Source: Aquilaria yunnanensis (lineage: Eukaryota; Streptophyta; Magnoliopsida; Malvales; Thymelaeaceae). From it: 64,000 nucleotides of DNA. The notes below the pieces were generated by a model. It searched no databases, was not told the origin of the DNA, and saw only the letters and a program-made list of their open reading frames with translations. Each line of letters starts with the position of its first letter. Positions within the stretch are counted from its first letter, which is position 1. Shown one piece after another: positions 39,193 through 51,220 of the stretch. Made by a program: the position numbers and the translations under genes. The stretch spans positions 71,921,751 through 71,985,750 of the forward strand of contig CM077596.1 in the NCBI GenBank assembly GCA_039654915.1, given 5' to 3'.

Positions 39193-41527
39193 CCACAAGA
39201 AGATTTGATTCAAATCATCAATTGAATCTGAAAAAGAGACATTGCTCCTTTGTCCGCTCATCGGCCACCCTAATCGCAGCGCCACGCCACCTCATTGTAC
39301 CACGACCGAAACCGGCAGCGGCAGTTTGTCGCGCGCAGAAGAGGCTAGGTCGACTGGGTAGGTGTTGCTGGCGTGGAAACCGTTGACCTTGGCAGCGGCG
39401 AGGACAGCATATGAGGCTTCTCAGCGGCGAAGAAAGACGGGATTCCCGATCCCAAATATTTGACCCCCAAATCTTCAGCAACCCCTAATCCAATCGAGGA
39501 GAACAAAGTCAGAAATCGTCATTGCCGGCCTCCAATTCGGTGAAGAAGAGAAGGCCTATGGATTCCGATCAGTTCCGTTCATGCTGTTCAAAATGATTCC
39601 TAGGCAGTTCGTGATTCCTCCTTCGATGATTCAGGTGCGATTTGGATGGGATCTGAAATCGAAGCCGAAATCTAACGAGCTGGTTTCCCACGAAACTCCC
39701 CAATGAACAGCTTCCCTTTTCGGCGTTGCAAAGAATTTGCGTGAACAGAAATCATGCGTGAGCAATTCTCCGGCGTGAATGGAATCGGCGTGAACGAAAT
39801 CGTGCGTGAACGGAATCAACGTGAGCAGAAATCGGGGTTGCAGAGAAATCGACGTCTGCGGATTTGACTGGGAAGCTAGGAAGCTTAAACCAGAACCCGC
39901 AGAGAAATCGTGCGGCGGCGGACTTAGGAGGGCTGCATGGAGTGAGGAGGCATGGTTTTTTTTTTTTTTTTTTCCATTGGAATGGGAAGGATGTAGGGAG
40001 ACGTGCAGCTTGTTAGATTCAAAAGTTGGGGGTGTAAAATTTTTATAGAAGAAGGTTAGGCGGGCAAAGTCAGGGATTTTTCTTTCTTTTTTTTTTTTTT
40101 TGTATTATTGGTCATTAATCGAGTTAACTATGAGGGGGTAAATGTAGATTTCTGAAAAATGAAGGACAAAACTGTATGTTAGACCAAACATTAGGGGTTT
40201 TGGTAATTTTAAACGAACTCGGATTTGTTTTGTTTTTTCTGATTTCGCCTTAAAAAATTTTACTTGCATCTTTTTGGCTTTCAGCTTTTTTTGGTTTTAC
40301 CATTTCGACATGTGGACAAAAAATAAAATGATATATTACTTGGGTAAGTCTCATGTGGACCAATTCTACCCTTTAAAACATAAAATAAATGTGAATACAT
40401 CAAATCTCTTATTTTTTTAAAATTGGAGAAATGTATACATCAAATATCAAATATATATAATCTTGATATACAAATGAAATAAGGAATTTATATAAATAAT
40501 ATGGAACATATGTATAAATAAGATCATAGATATATTATCTATATATGCAGTAGTATGTATGAGTTCAACCTTTTATAAAAGACAAGTGTGAACTTGTAAA
40601 ATCTCACTTCCTGCCAAAACTTGAGATGCATACAAATTAGTTGATAAATATGTATGAGTTAGATATATAATGCAAGTAACAAATTTATACAAAATATGTT
40701 ATGCATATGTACAAATGAGATCATATATCTGTTACTGATATATTATTTTTGTTTGTAAATAATTTTATGATTTCTTCTACATTATAATTATAATTTTATA
40801 TCTTTACATGTATCATTTTATGCTTGCGTACATATTTGTACTTGAAAAAAAAATATTAGGGACTCATTTAGAAAAATAAATAAATAAATAAAACATAAGG
40901 GACAAAACGTAGCCTTTTACACTAAACCCTTCCCCTGAACCAAATGTGTGCAGCACACTATAGCACCCTCATCTTCTATAAAAAAAAGGGACCTTGATTG
41001 TTGGTGAATTTTGGGACGACTGCGGCACTCCAATAATAAGTTTAGGGAAAGCATGACAGAGGAGGAATTCGATGTCATCGCCTTTCCCCTCTGCCATCAA
41101 CTATGAAATTGGGTTTGGAATCAGGGATTAAGATCTAAAGTGATCCATTTGGCTTCTTAGCTTTTTTCGATGACGCGAGCATGGATTTAGATGGTTTTTG
41201 GAGGATTCTTGAGACAGCTAGAGTGGATGTTTGGGCTTTCATTGAAATCATCGTGTTGATGGGTGTGGATTCACATTCTGGGGGGAGAAGAAGAAGCAGA
41301 TGTGGCGACTAACAAGAGTACGATGGGAGATGATGATAGAGATACACTCGTTATTATAATATTTTAATGAGGATAAAAACGTAACTATAGCAGTATGACA
41401 CATGTAGGATAGGGCAAATATCAGGCGTTTCCGTATTATTTTTCTCCACCCAAATATATTGTCAATTTTTTTTATGAAGTCACATTTTTTTTGTTTGTTT
41501 TAGAGCATTTTGAGATACTTTTACTTC

Positions 41528-41978
41528 GGAAAAATTATAGAAACCCTTTTGCAGTTTGGTGTAATCTACACTTTGTCCATCTATTTTAGAAATTCTACAT
41601 TTGACCTCTACTTACTTTACAATGCTCGACAACATCTTCTGAAATCTTAATCTAAACTCTGTAGTAACTATATTCCATTCATTTCAAAAAATTTTATGTT
41701 TTTTACAGTTAACTAACTTTTAAAAAATACTGATTTACATTAAATAGAGGAAAATACATTTATAGAGAATAAATTTTGGTGATTTAAAATGTCTTCTAAC
41801 TATAAAAAAACACACTGGAGAGATTAATATTACTAAAATATAGTTATTATACAGTTTAAATTATGATTTCAAAGGTTATTGTTGAGCGGTATAAAAGAAA
41901 TAGGGATAAGTTGTTTTAAAAAATAAGGTGGCAAAATGTAAGTTAGGCTCAATTTTAGGAGATTATTGTAAGTTTCCC
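41528..41978. mobile_element. MULE-like MITE, copy 3 of the family
   Basis: The left end GGAAAAATTATAGAAACCC and the right end GGAGATTATTGTAAGTTTCCC are imperfect inverted repeats. Interior phrases (ACAACATCTTCTGAAAT, CTATATTCCATTCATTTC) match the copy at 18892-19344. Length about 450 bp, non-coding. Confidence 0.6.
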
Positions 41979-42754
41979 ATTTACCTTTTATCATAAAATT
42001 TTATTTTAATTTATTTTTAACTAACAAAAATTTATTTATTTCAACTAACAAAAAGTTAGATAAAAAATCTCATAGATTAAGATGATGTAAAGAATGTAAT
42101 TACTAACTTAGTAGATAAAAAAATCTCATAGATTAAGAAGATATAAAGAAAGTAATTACTAACTCAGTCTTATATATTTTTTTCAATATTTAATATTTCT
42201 GTCAGGATGATATTTTTCCAACATTTTTAGATTTAATAAATTATTTTTTCATATTATTTTTCAAACCATCAATTTTAATATTCACTCTTAATATTTTTTT
42301 AGTTATTTGCAAAAATTGAAAGACAAAAGCGAAAACAGCACAGAAACATTTTTCTCTTTTTTAATCTTTATATCAAACTTAAATATTTCAAAAGAATCTA
42401 GAAAAAATAAATGTTTTATATAAAGATAGATTTAGAATAATTTATATCACATGTAAAAAATCAAGATAACCATAAACTAGGTGAAGAATTAAAAATGTTG
42501 GAAAAGGGTAGCATGAAAATAGAAAAAATGTTTCTCTAAGAAAAGGTACATAATAAAAATAAATATTTGCCGTAGTTTATGGCATGAAAGAGGGGCAAAA
42601 GCGCCGGATTCTCATATGTGCCTCCATGCTGTAAATTTCTTCGCATCGGAACTCATACGGTTCACATGGACCATCTACTCCATTTAGCGTTAAAAAATAG
42701 GAGGTCGAAATATGACAGGAAATCAAAAAATTTTAGCACAAAATTCTCACCCAT

Positions 42755-42840
42755 GGTCTCCAAATCTCAGGTGGAGTGGCAAGTTTTTGGCCTGCGACAT
42801 CCAAGGTCTCAATTCAAGACACCTCTTATTCCTTAACTTA
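42755..42840 (+). repeat. Probable tRNA-derived SINE remnant
   Basis: GGTGGAGTGGCAAGTTTTTGG resembles a degenerate pol III A box. Forty bases later GGTCTCAATTCAAGACACC resembles a B box (GGTTCAAGACC type). The spacing fits a tRNA-derived SINE head. No clear tail or target duplication. Confidence 0.45.
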
Positions 42841-45800
42841 CAAAATAACTTCTAGTGTAAAGAATTCTGAGTAGTAAAAAAAAAAAAAAAAATCTGTCTC
42901 ATAACTCTTTGTAAAATTTTTTCTCACAATTCTGAAACCCAAAAACATAACTACTGCACTAATTCTCACCATTCTCTCCCACTCTCACTGTCAAATGGGC
43001 AGGAATAATAGGGTCTAACATTACCCCACCCCAATTTCGTACAAATTCCACATAAAAATTTTAATCTTCCCACCCCCAATCTAATGAATAAGCCATCAAT
43101 TTCAGACAAAAATTTTTTTTGAATTGTGCATAGCCCGACACCATCTCATGTAAATCCAGTGGGTTCGTGGTTGTGGTGCAATTTTATCAAACAATTCTAT
43201 GGTTTTACAGTGAGTTTGAATTAACTCATGGCTGAGTTCAATTTCTGGCAAATTAGGAGGTTGAGGTCCTCAAGTTAATGTTACGATTCAGACATTTCTT
43301 CCAAAACATCATCGAGTTTTATAATAGCTTGTTTGTGTTTGATTTTATAGCATAAATTATTGATTGATTTAGAATCTTAATTGTTGTTGTTATTGTGTGA
43401 ATCTAGGTACCTATTGTGTGAGTGTGAAGTTTTCAAAGTAGTACACATGTTTGAACAAATTTTATTTGTACATGTAAGAAATTAGGGTGCTAGCGCATAA
43501 ATGTGTAGTTTTTTTTTTTTAATCAGGAATAAGTATAAATGATGGGAGTTGACAAAACATAGAAGTAGTAATATGATGAGCGAGAAAAATTTTGGATCTT
43601 GGGACTAGAATCACCATGCAACGCTACATAGAATTAATCAGGTCTACCATATGTTGTGTAGAAGTCATAATGACAACATTTATAGATAAAAAACTAGATA
43701 ATGCCCGGAGAGCCTGAGAACAATATGTAAGAATCATTACAAAGGTGATGTGATGAGCATATGCAAATAACAAAGCTTTATGAATTACCCATAGCTCAGC
43801 CTCCAATGCATATTCACACCAAGGGATGAGAATGCCTTTATATTGTCTGGGAGGAGCATCTAAGCCTAACCAAACCCAAGCAATTGCATCAAGGCTAGTT
43901 GATCTCTACAGGCTTTGTCAGTAATGAAAATATCTGATTTAATATGAGCATACTGATTCCTCAAGTGACCCCAAGTACGACAAAGAGCAAAATGGAGGTT
44001 GAAAGAGGATTAGGAGAATCTTTATTGAAGATCTTTGGCAAAGGAGAGCTGAAGAAACAAATCATCCTATCTAGCAATTAATAAGGGTATGTGGAAAGGA
44101 ACATTTTTAAAAATGCTCTCAATCCTACTAATTCAGATAGTCCAACGAGCGGATACAAGAAAGTGAATCTAGTATAATGAGAGCTGCTTTTGATAATACA
44201 ACAAATTGGCAAATCATGATTCAAAAAGAGAAGAAGGGGAAGGGAGTGCAAAAGTTACCCCATAGATTCTGAGAACCTAAGCAGCCCCAAAAGAGGTGAA
44301 CCATTAATTCTAGGGCAGCATGGTAGCAGGCGCAGAGTGAGTCCATAAAGCCACCATAAGAAGCTAGATTTTCTTGTGTTAATAAAGTCCAATATAGACA
44401 TTTCCATTAAAAAAATTAAAATTTCTACGAGATGTGGGATACCCAAATAGACTTGAGGATAGCGGAAAATTCCATATAAGGAGGACAATTTACAGAGTTC
44501 CTAGCAGGACTAAGAATAACAACCAACTTCTTCTAGAGCTATAAGTTATAACCTTGTTTAATAGTGAAGAATCCAAAAGCTCTACCCATCCAAGATACAA
44601 CATCACAATCATTCATCACGGAAAGGGGAGGAGTTTGTAAGATAAGATTAACTATTTATGGAGGGAAAAGGGCATTTAGAATAACGACCTTCCAATGATG
44701 TTCTTCTAGGTTGTAAAGATTTGAAAGTCGAAGAGTAGGATCCTTAAAAATATTCCCAAAGAGAGTGCGTAAATAATCCAATGGAATGCCCAGAAGTCAC
44801 GCATCCTCCCAAACTTAAGATTGATTTCCCATCACCTATATTCCAGAACATATGATATTTTAGAAGGTCTCATCCATACAATAGACTTTGCCAAATGATA
44901 GTTTCATTTCCTATAGCCTTGGCTAACCAGACAAAATGTAACTTCCCATATTTGGTAATAAGTAGTCGATAAATTAAAGTATTGCTCTCACCCGTAAAAA
45001 TACACCAAAAGATCTTTGTGAGTATAATTTGATTAAATAATTGGAGAACTTTTTTCCTAAGTTCACCAAGACCTTTAGAAAGCTAGAAGAGACCCTGGAG
45101 CCTAAGATAAACTCTTTGTTTATCCTAAGAATCAGACCATCAAAAGTCTTTGTAAGTAGAATTTGATTAAATAATTCAAGAACTTTTACCCCAAGTTCAC
45201 TAAGACCTTTAAGTAGACCCTGCTGCCTAAGAGGGACTCCACATTTATCCTGAGTACCAAACCATCAAAAGTGAATAAATTGCTTAGATAGCTTATCAGA
45301 CATAATCCTTCAAAAAAGAAATAACATATATAGGGATGGATGACAAAGTCAAGTGGATAAGGGTAAGATGACCCACATGGTTTAGTAATTTCCTTTCCAT
45401 CTAGCTAGGTGCCTATGAACTCGGTCTATAAGAAACTGAAAAAAAATATAGTGAAAATTTTTTTTGATCAACCCAAGTAGGAGGGGATGACATCACTAAC
45501 TCAAAAAGGCAATACTAAGATGATATCACACTTAACAAATTCATTATACTGCTACTAAAAAGCCATTCAAATTTTTGAAAATTAACTCATTGGCCTACAG
45601 TGATTTCAAAGTCCTGAAAAGTCTAACAAAGGGCCTATATAGCTAGTAGTGTTAGGTGGAACGAGACAAGGCAATTATCAGCAAAGAATGAGTGGTTGAT
45701 TTCTAAACCACCCCTACTTGCACAAAGACCATTAATAATACCTTGGGATTGAAGTTTCTCAAGCCTACTAGAGAAAGTTTTGGCACAAAAAATAAAAATA

Positions 45801-47303
45801 TAAAGAGATGGTGGAACCAATTGACAAATACAAGTGGAGAGAGAAAACCATTTAATGGTACAACCATACCAAAATCAAATAGGACATTATCGTCACACAT
45901 TGCATAATGAGGTGAATCCATTTTTCGAGAAAATGCATAGGACGGAGAATTGTCTTAATGAACTACCACTAAAGATTATCATAAGCTTTTGTAATATCCA
46001 ATTTCAATAAAGGCTTGGTTACCTAGGTGCCAACAGAGTTGGGAGTATAAGAAAAAGCAGATAAGAGTTCATTGACTATAATAATGTTATCTTGAATGTT
46101 TCAGCCTGGGATAAAAAGCATTTTGGAAGAGCAAATCAATGATTGCAAAACCGATTTTAACTGGTTAACCATGGCTTTAGCAATAAATTTGTGTTAGGTA
46201 TTGTATAAATGAATAGGCCTTAAATCGTCCACCATATGAATTTCATTGGATTTTGGGAAAAGTGTAATAAAGGTATGATTGACTTGTTCCAAGTGGAAAC
46301 CACAAATTAAAAAAGAAAGAGCAACAGTAATTACCTCATTGCCTAGAGTTCCCGATAACTAATTGAAAATAATTGGTCGTATTACATCCGACCCTGATAC
46401 TTTAAAGTTGCCTTGGTTAAAAGCATCCTTTTGTATTTCTTCCTTAGTAAAAGAAGCCAAAAGTATAGCGCACTATTGGTCAAATAACTTCTTAGTAATA
46501 TCTGCACCGAATATATCTTGATAATGATTACGGCCAATAGAAGAAGGAGTGGAATGAGAAAAAAATGGTTACACACACCGCTAATATACAGTTGTTGAAC
46601 TAGTAATAAAACCAATGAGATGGGGTTGTGTTCACAAGGATCAAGTGCTAAAGAAAACTAAGCTAACTAAAAATTATAAGAAAATGAGCTAAAAGATATT
46701 AAGTGCTTAAACTAAATAAAAAGTGATAGATGATTAACCCAATTAACTACTTGTAACTATTAAAAATTACCAATTAAATCCTTAAAGAAACTAACACTAA
46801 CTACTACTTGTAAGTTTAATAAATAATTGTGGGAAATAAATTATCCTAAAATAATTAATCCGCTTGGAATCCACTTTAAGCTTGTTTACTATTCATCTAG
46901 ATTGTTTACTAATTTATTGTAGATGAAATTATTTGATAACAAATTCTCTCTTATATAGTGAATTTATTTAACCCTTTTAATATTGAATGACAATTTTTTT
47001 TCACCCAAAATTAAAGGAGTTTAAGCTCTATGTGGTTTATTCATCTCTTAGAGACTCGGCACTTCCGTTCCTCAGGTGATTATAACTTAGTTTGTCATTT
47101 TCTTCTAACACAATTTTTTTTCCCAAAGATGAATTTGCATCATGAAATTAACTCATGTCCAAGAGTCTCAACAATCATGCATGAGATCAAACTAAATAAT
47201 AAATTCAATAAATAGTATAGGGTTCGAGCAAACGATTATCAAAGTATAATCCAAAATTCATAATCACTCTAGAAGATGGAAAAATCTAGCCTAATATCAT
47301 ATT

Positions 47304-48588
47304 GGCCTAAGTACCCCACCAGTATCTTAACTTGACCAACTCACACGAGTTAGTCCCTCAACAAAAAATCGATTTAAGTTAGCCCTCCAACTTGACAAAA
47401 CGTGATGACTCGGTCCCTAAAATGAGTTAGAGCGGCACATGTTCTCACATGGGAGAACGTCATTTTCTTCTCTTTGTTGCCTTCCATTTCATAGCACAAC
47501 AGGTGTCTTCCAATTGCTGTCAAATGCCCATCTCTCGCGTGCCTCGTGTAACCATCACTGGAGTCACTATGGCCGTCATTGTATCACCGCCATAGCCACC
47601 TCTACTGTAACCACCACCACCTTCACGTCTGCCGTAGCCATTGCCTCTTTCATGACGTCCTATCCACCACCACCTCCACGGCTGAAGCCGCTGCTACTGC
47701 TACCACGAGGCTGGGCCTTCCAATCTTTCTAGATAAATCTCATTATCACCATTATCATTATCATTATAATTTCTTCGTTCCCTGAGTAGCTAGCGAGCTT
47801 TGTTTCTTGTTTATAGAATTCGATTTACGTACAGGTGAATATCATCTGGATCTGATCGTCGGTTATGGAGCGGTCATTGTGATCATGCCCCGAGTCACCG
47901 GTGTCCATATGTTGCAAAAGCTTCCAACCCACCCACGGTGTCTTCCCTGCAAAAGCAAAGATATCGACCCTTCCCTTTATGACGCTAAAGCCTCTGAACT
48001 CACCCCCGAAGAGCTAGAGGAAATCTGCTGCCTCCACACCTCTGACATGGCCACTGACCGAGAAAAAGACTCCATCAAGCTCCACCTCGCTAAGCTCTGC
48101 CTCGGGCGCAACATTCCCTATCTAGGCATTTGTAGAGGATCGCATGTCCTCAATACAAAATCAGAGCAAATCAAGGATCAAAGAACATAGACAGAGCTCA
48201 TATATATATATATATCTCGACCGAGATTTACTTTCTCCTTAAAATCCACCAATTCGCGCTGTTGACATCCGATTTTGATGGCAAGGTGGAAAACGTGCTC
48301 GATTTGGAAAAGCTCCATGTGTTTTGCTAGATTTTGAAGGCCAATTGATCGATTAGTTTCTGGTGCTTCTTGGGGCACTAAACAGAATAGAGGCGAGGCG
48401 AGGTCTGGGAATAAGATGAAACTGTTTTAACGGCGTTACCCCCGTGATAACACATGACGCTTAAACTCACTTCAGGGACTAATTCATTACATTTTACCAA
48501 GTTTAAGGACTAACTTAAAGTGATTTCTGGTTGAAGGACCAACTTGTTCGAGTTGGTCAGGTTAAGGGACTAGTGGTGCACTTAGTCC
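47304..48588. mobile_element. Pack-MULE with perfect 9-bp target duplication
   Basis: TATCATATT occurs at 47295-47303 and 48589-48597. The ends are GGCCTAAGTACCCCACCAGT on the left and ...ACTAGTGGTGCACTTAGTCC on the right, with long inverted repeats that include TTGACCAACTC...GAGTTAGTCC and GGACCAACTTGTTCGAGTTGGTCAG. The palindrome in the TIR is shared with the 27.3-kb element, so they belong to one family. The interior is GC-rich and carries a captured glutamine-amidotransferase fragment. Confidence 0.9.
47835..48160 (+). pseudogene. Captured fragment of a class I glutamine amidotransferase gene (GAT1_2.1-like)
   Basis: The plus strand reads [58 protein letters not shown] and [14 protein letters not shown] in one frame. 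These match, in order, the N-terminal part of Arabidopsis GAT1_2.1-type glutamine amidotransferases, ending just past the nucleophile-elbow Cys (GICRG). The preceding TTACGTACAG looks like a splice acceptor, so intron plus exon was copied from genomic DNA. A stretch after GVHML is scrambled, and the frame then runs into unrelated sequence. The rest of the domain, including the catalytic His and Glu, is missing. Confidence 0.85.
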
Positions 48589-50654
48589 TATCATATTTGA
48601 AGTAAACCCAACAAAGCAACTAAAATTCATGTTTGATCCAAAAAATGGAGAAAAAGAATTAGGAGAAGCTTGAAGAATTGGAGCTTCAAGAATGCACGAA
48701 CTGCTCTTTCTCCTATTTTGCAATTTTTCAATTTGTCCTTTGTTTTCTCTCCTCTATGGCTGCCGTCTTCCTCTAATCTTCTTGCTATTGTGTATTTCAA
48801 TTTTTTTCTAGCGTCCAATTGTCACACATCTCTTTTTCCTATGCATTACACTTGCCCAACTTTAGCCTTCAATTGTTGCTGTAGCATTAGGAATTTGATG
48901 CCGCTGCACCAATGCTAGGTTGAAACAATCTTGCTCACTAACACGTGGTGTCGTTGCACCAATTTTCAGCAACTCCAAGCTCTTTTGATGCATTCTTTTG
49001 TCATACCTTGAGTTCCAAGAATACTACTACTTACAATTTTCTCCTTAACTGACACCAAGACATAAAAAACAATGCTAGAAGACAAAAAATCTTTCATAAA
49101 TTATGCTCAATTATGAGGTTAAAATATCATTTTTCCTATATTTATGAAAAGTCTTTCAAATATGAGCACAAATATCATCCTCCTAATATAGTCACTGGTT
49201 ATTATTTGTTTGAAGAGCAAATATATGGCTCTGTATATATTTGTTCTTCGTGGATTATTAAAAAAATTATGTATTAGAGTCCCTTGAAGTAAGCCATTCG
49301 ATCATTGATTTCTACGCCCACATGTTTTTTTTCTACTGCTACAAAAACATTATGCTATTTTCTATGCTCTTGAAAATCATATTGGTGCTTAAAAACATTT
49401 GGTAGCAGCTAAACCTTGCGAAGCTGATGCTCCACTTGATTAATCTTATTATGGATATGGCCTATGCATGTCTTGTTTCACTGATGAAGGACTTAAATGA
49501 TTCTATTGCATTTAGTAACCACTTGGAATGTAAAAGGTCCTTGTATCTCATAATTTTATGAAGTTTTTAAGAGGTTTTCACACCTTTTGTGGTGCAGCCA
49601 GAAAGCTTCAAAATGCATTGGACGGTGCTAGAAAGGCTAGTTGGGACTCGTATTTAAAAGTAGTGAGGCATAGTCTAATCATTGGATACCAAGGTTGACC
49701 AGAGTAAAATCCTAGATCAAATCAAACCAGTTCAAGTTTGCATAGGCTTTATCAAGGACTTCCGTGACTAAACCATCATCATTATGGAAGTTAGACCACA
49801 TAAAATAGGATCCACTTGATGGAGGTTACATGAGGCCTAGAGAATCTATGAGTGATTGGAAATATTCCACTCTTAGGGAAACATGGGTATTTTTTCATTT
49901 TTTTTAGGTGCTGACATAACCTAGTTGAAATTGCCAATTAGAAGAATAAGGCCTCAAATGTTAAAAAAGATACCTATGATAGCGTCCTAAGTCTGATTAT
50001 GGAGTTGGACCTTAAGTGACCATACACAAAACCAATATACTAACAATGCCTTAGCTCATCCTGAAGATTCATCAAAATAAGATGATGGTCATAAAACAAA
50101 ACTTGACTAGTACAATAAAAAGAGTGCCAACCTAGCCAAAGTCCACCATTTCTGCAAGTAGCATCAACCACCACTTGTTGATCATAATTTGGTTAACTTA
50201 TGGCTTTGTTTACATTGGTAGAATCCATTTTCATTTCTTTAAGAAATAAGAAGTTAGGTTGATGATGTTGAACTAGTAACTGGAGATGATGAATCATCGT
50301 GGCTTGACCTAAACCTCAGCAGTTAAAGCTGAAAAGTGTCATGGCAATTCAGGGGTTTGTTGAGGAATAAACCCTGAAAATCTTTGTCCTAAATTAAAGC
50401 TAAGGGTAACATTAACTTGTAGATCAAAGTAGTGTGCGGGCTGGGTACAAATAAAACTCATGTCTCCTACACCCTGAAAAGAAAAATCAACCACAAAAGA
50501 GGATACTTGTTTCTTGGTACTTGAGAAAAGATTTTTTGATTCATGACCATCTTCATTAGTTAAAGCAACCTAGATAATTGAAGTAGTCAGATTAGCCCAT
50601 GTAGAAAAGTGGGCTTTCCAATGTAGAAACTTGGGCTGTTATTATATGAAACTA

Positions 50655-51220
50655 AGTTCCTTTTGAAACAAATTCCTATTAGATGAAAAGAAGTATTTAT
50701 TTGGGTGAATATGGATTCCTATGTGTGAAAATTAGGTTGATATTACATAAAATCGAGTTCCTATTGCATGAAGTTGAATTTAGTTACTATTGTACAAATA
50801 CACACACACACACACATACGTGTGTAAGTACGAGTTCTTATTGTACAAAGTTGAGTTATAATTGTATGAAACTTGGCTCTTATTGTATAAAGTCATATTG
50901 TTATTGTACTAAATTGAGTTGTTAATGTACAAAACTATATGAAATTTGGGTTTCTATTGTATAAATGTTGAGTTCTTATTGTATAAACCTATGATATTCA
51001 CATACAAAATTAAGCTCCCATCATATATGCACGAAGTTCCCACGGTACAAAATTGAAATTTTGATATACAAAACTGAAATTAGATTTCTATATATGAATT
51101 TGATATGCCAATGTATGAAACTTAGTTCTTGTTGAACGAAACTAATCATATTAAATGGAATTGAGTTTCTATTATACAAAATTACATTCCTATTTTATAA
51201 AATTACCTTTCTTAGCAGGC
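50655..51220. repeat. Degenerate ~25-bp tandem repeat
   Basis: A phrase close to GAGTTCTTATTGTACAAAATT recurs roughly every 22-30 bp, with heavy drift, around a (CA)n tract at 50801-50816. It abuts the probable 5' end of the LINE. Confidence 0.55.

Larger units (their letters stand above)
37591..40210. mobile_element. Non-autonomous MULE next to the kinase 5' end
   Basis: The left end AAAATTACCAAAGTCCCC...GGTTGGTCGAACATAC is matched in inverse by GTATGTTAGACCAAAC..GGGGTTTTGGTAATTTT on the right. The inner TIR phrases CTACACTTATCCCCTC and GGGGGTAAATGTAG also pair. A target duplication is not clear. The right half (39.2-40.0 kb) is GC-rich with short unknown ORFs, and an (AT)n tract lies at 39134-39190. 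A second element (37703-38928) is nested in its left arm. No transposase is present. Confidence 0.7.
40211..43509. other. Intergenic AT-rich DNA with MITE and SINE remnants
   Basis: No gene is supported. It holds the MITE at 41528-41978 and a probable SINE remnant at about 42755-42840. Short direct duplications near 42057-42160 repeat the phrase AAAAAATCTCATAGATTAAGA. The patch at 40930-41350 is less AT-rich but not recognised. Confidence 0.45.
43510..50660 (-). mobile_element. Decayed L1-type LINE, interrupted by other insertions
   Basis: Minus-strand fragments appear in LINE order. 50340-49700 is the APE endonuclease (MTLFSFNC.GLGQ near 50340, then RNGGLWLGWHS). At about 49610 is FEAFWLHHKRCENLL, and at about 49430 CIGHIHNKINQVEHQL. 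46240-45900 is reverse transcriptase (LRPIHLYNT, KLDITKAYDNL, WIHLIMQCVT). At 45690 is INHSFFADN, the position of the FADD catalytic motif. At 44340 is a zf-RVT-like LCACYHAALELMVHLFWGC, and 43806-43624 is an RNase H stretch beginning MEAELWVIHKAL. All are broken by stops and frameshifts. A T-run at 43510-43520 is the likely poly-A tail. A Pack-MULE at 47304-48588 and further unidentified DNA (about 46620-47300, 48590-49200) split it. Confidence 0.85.
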
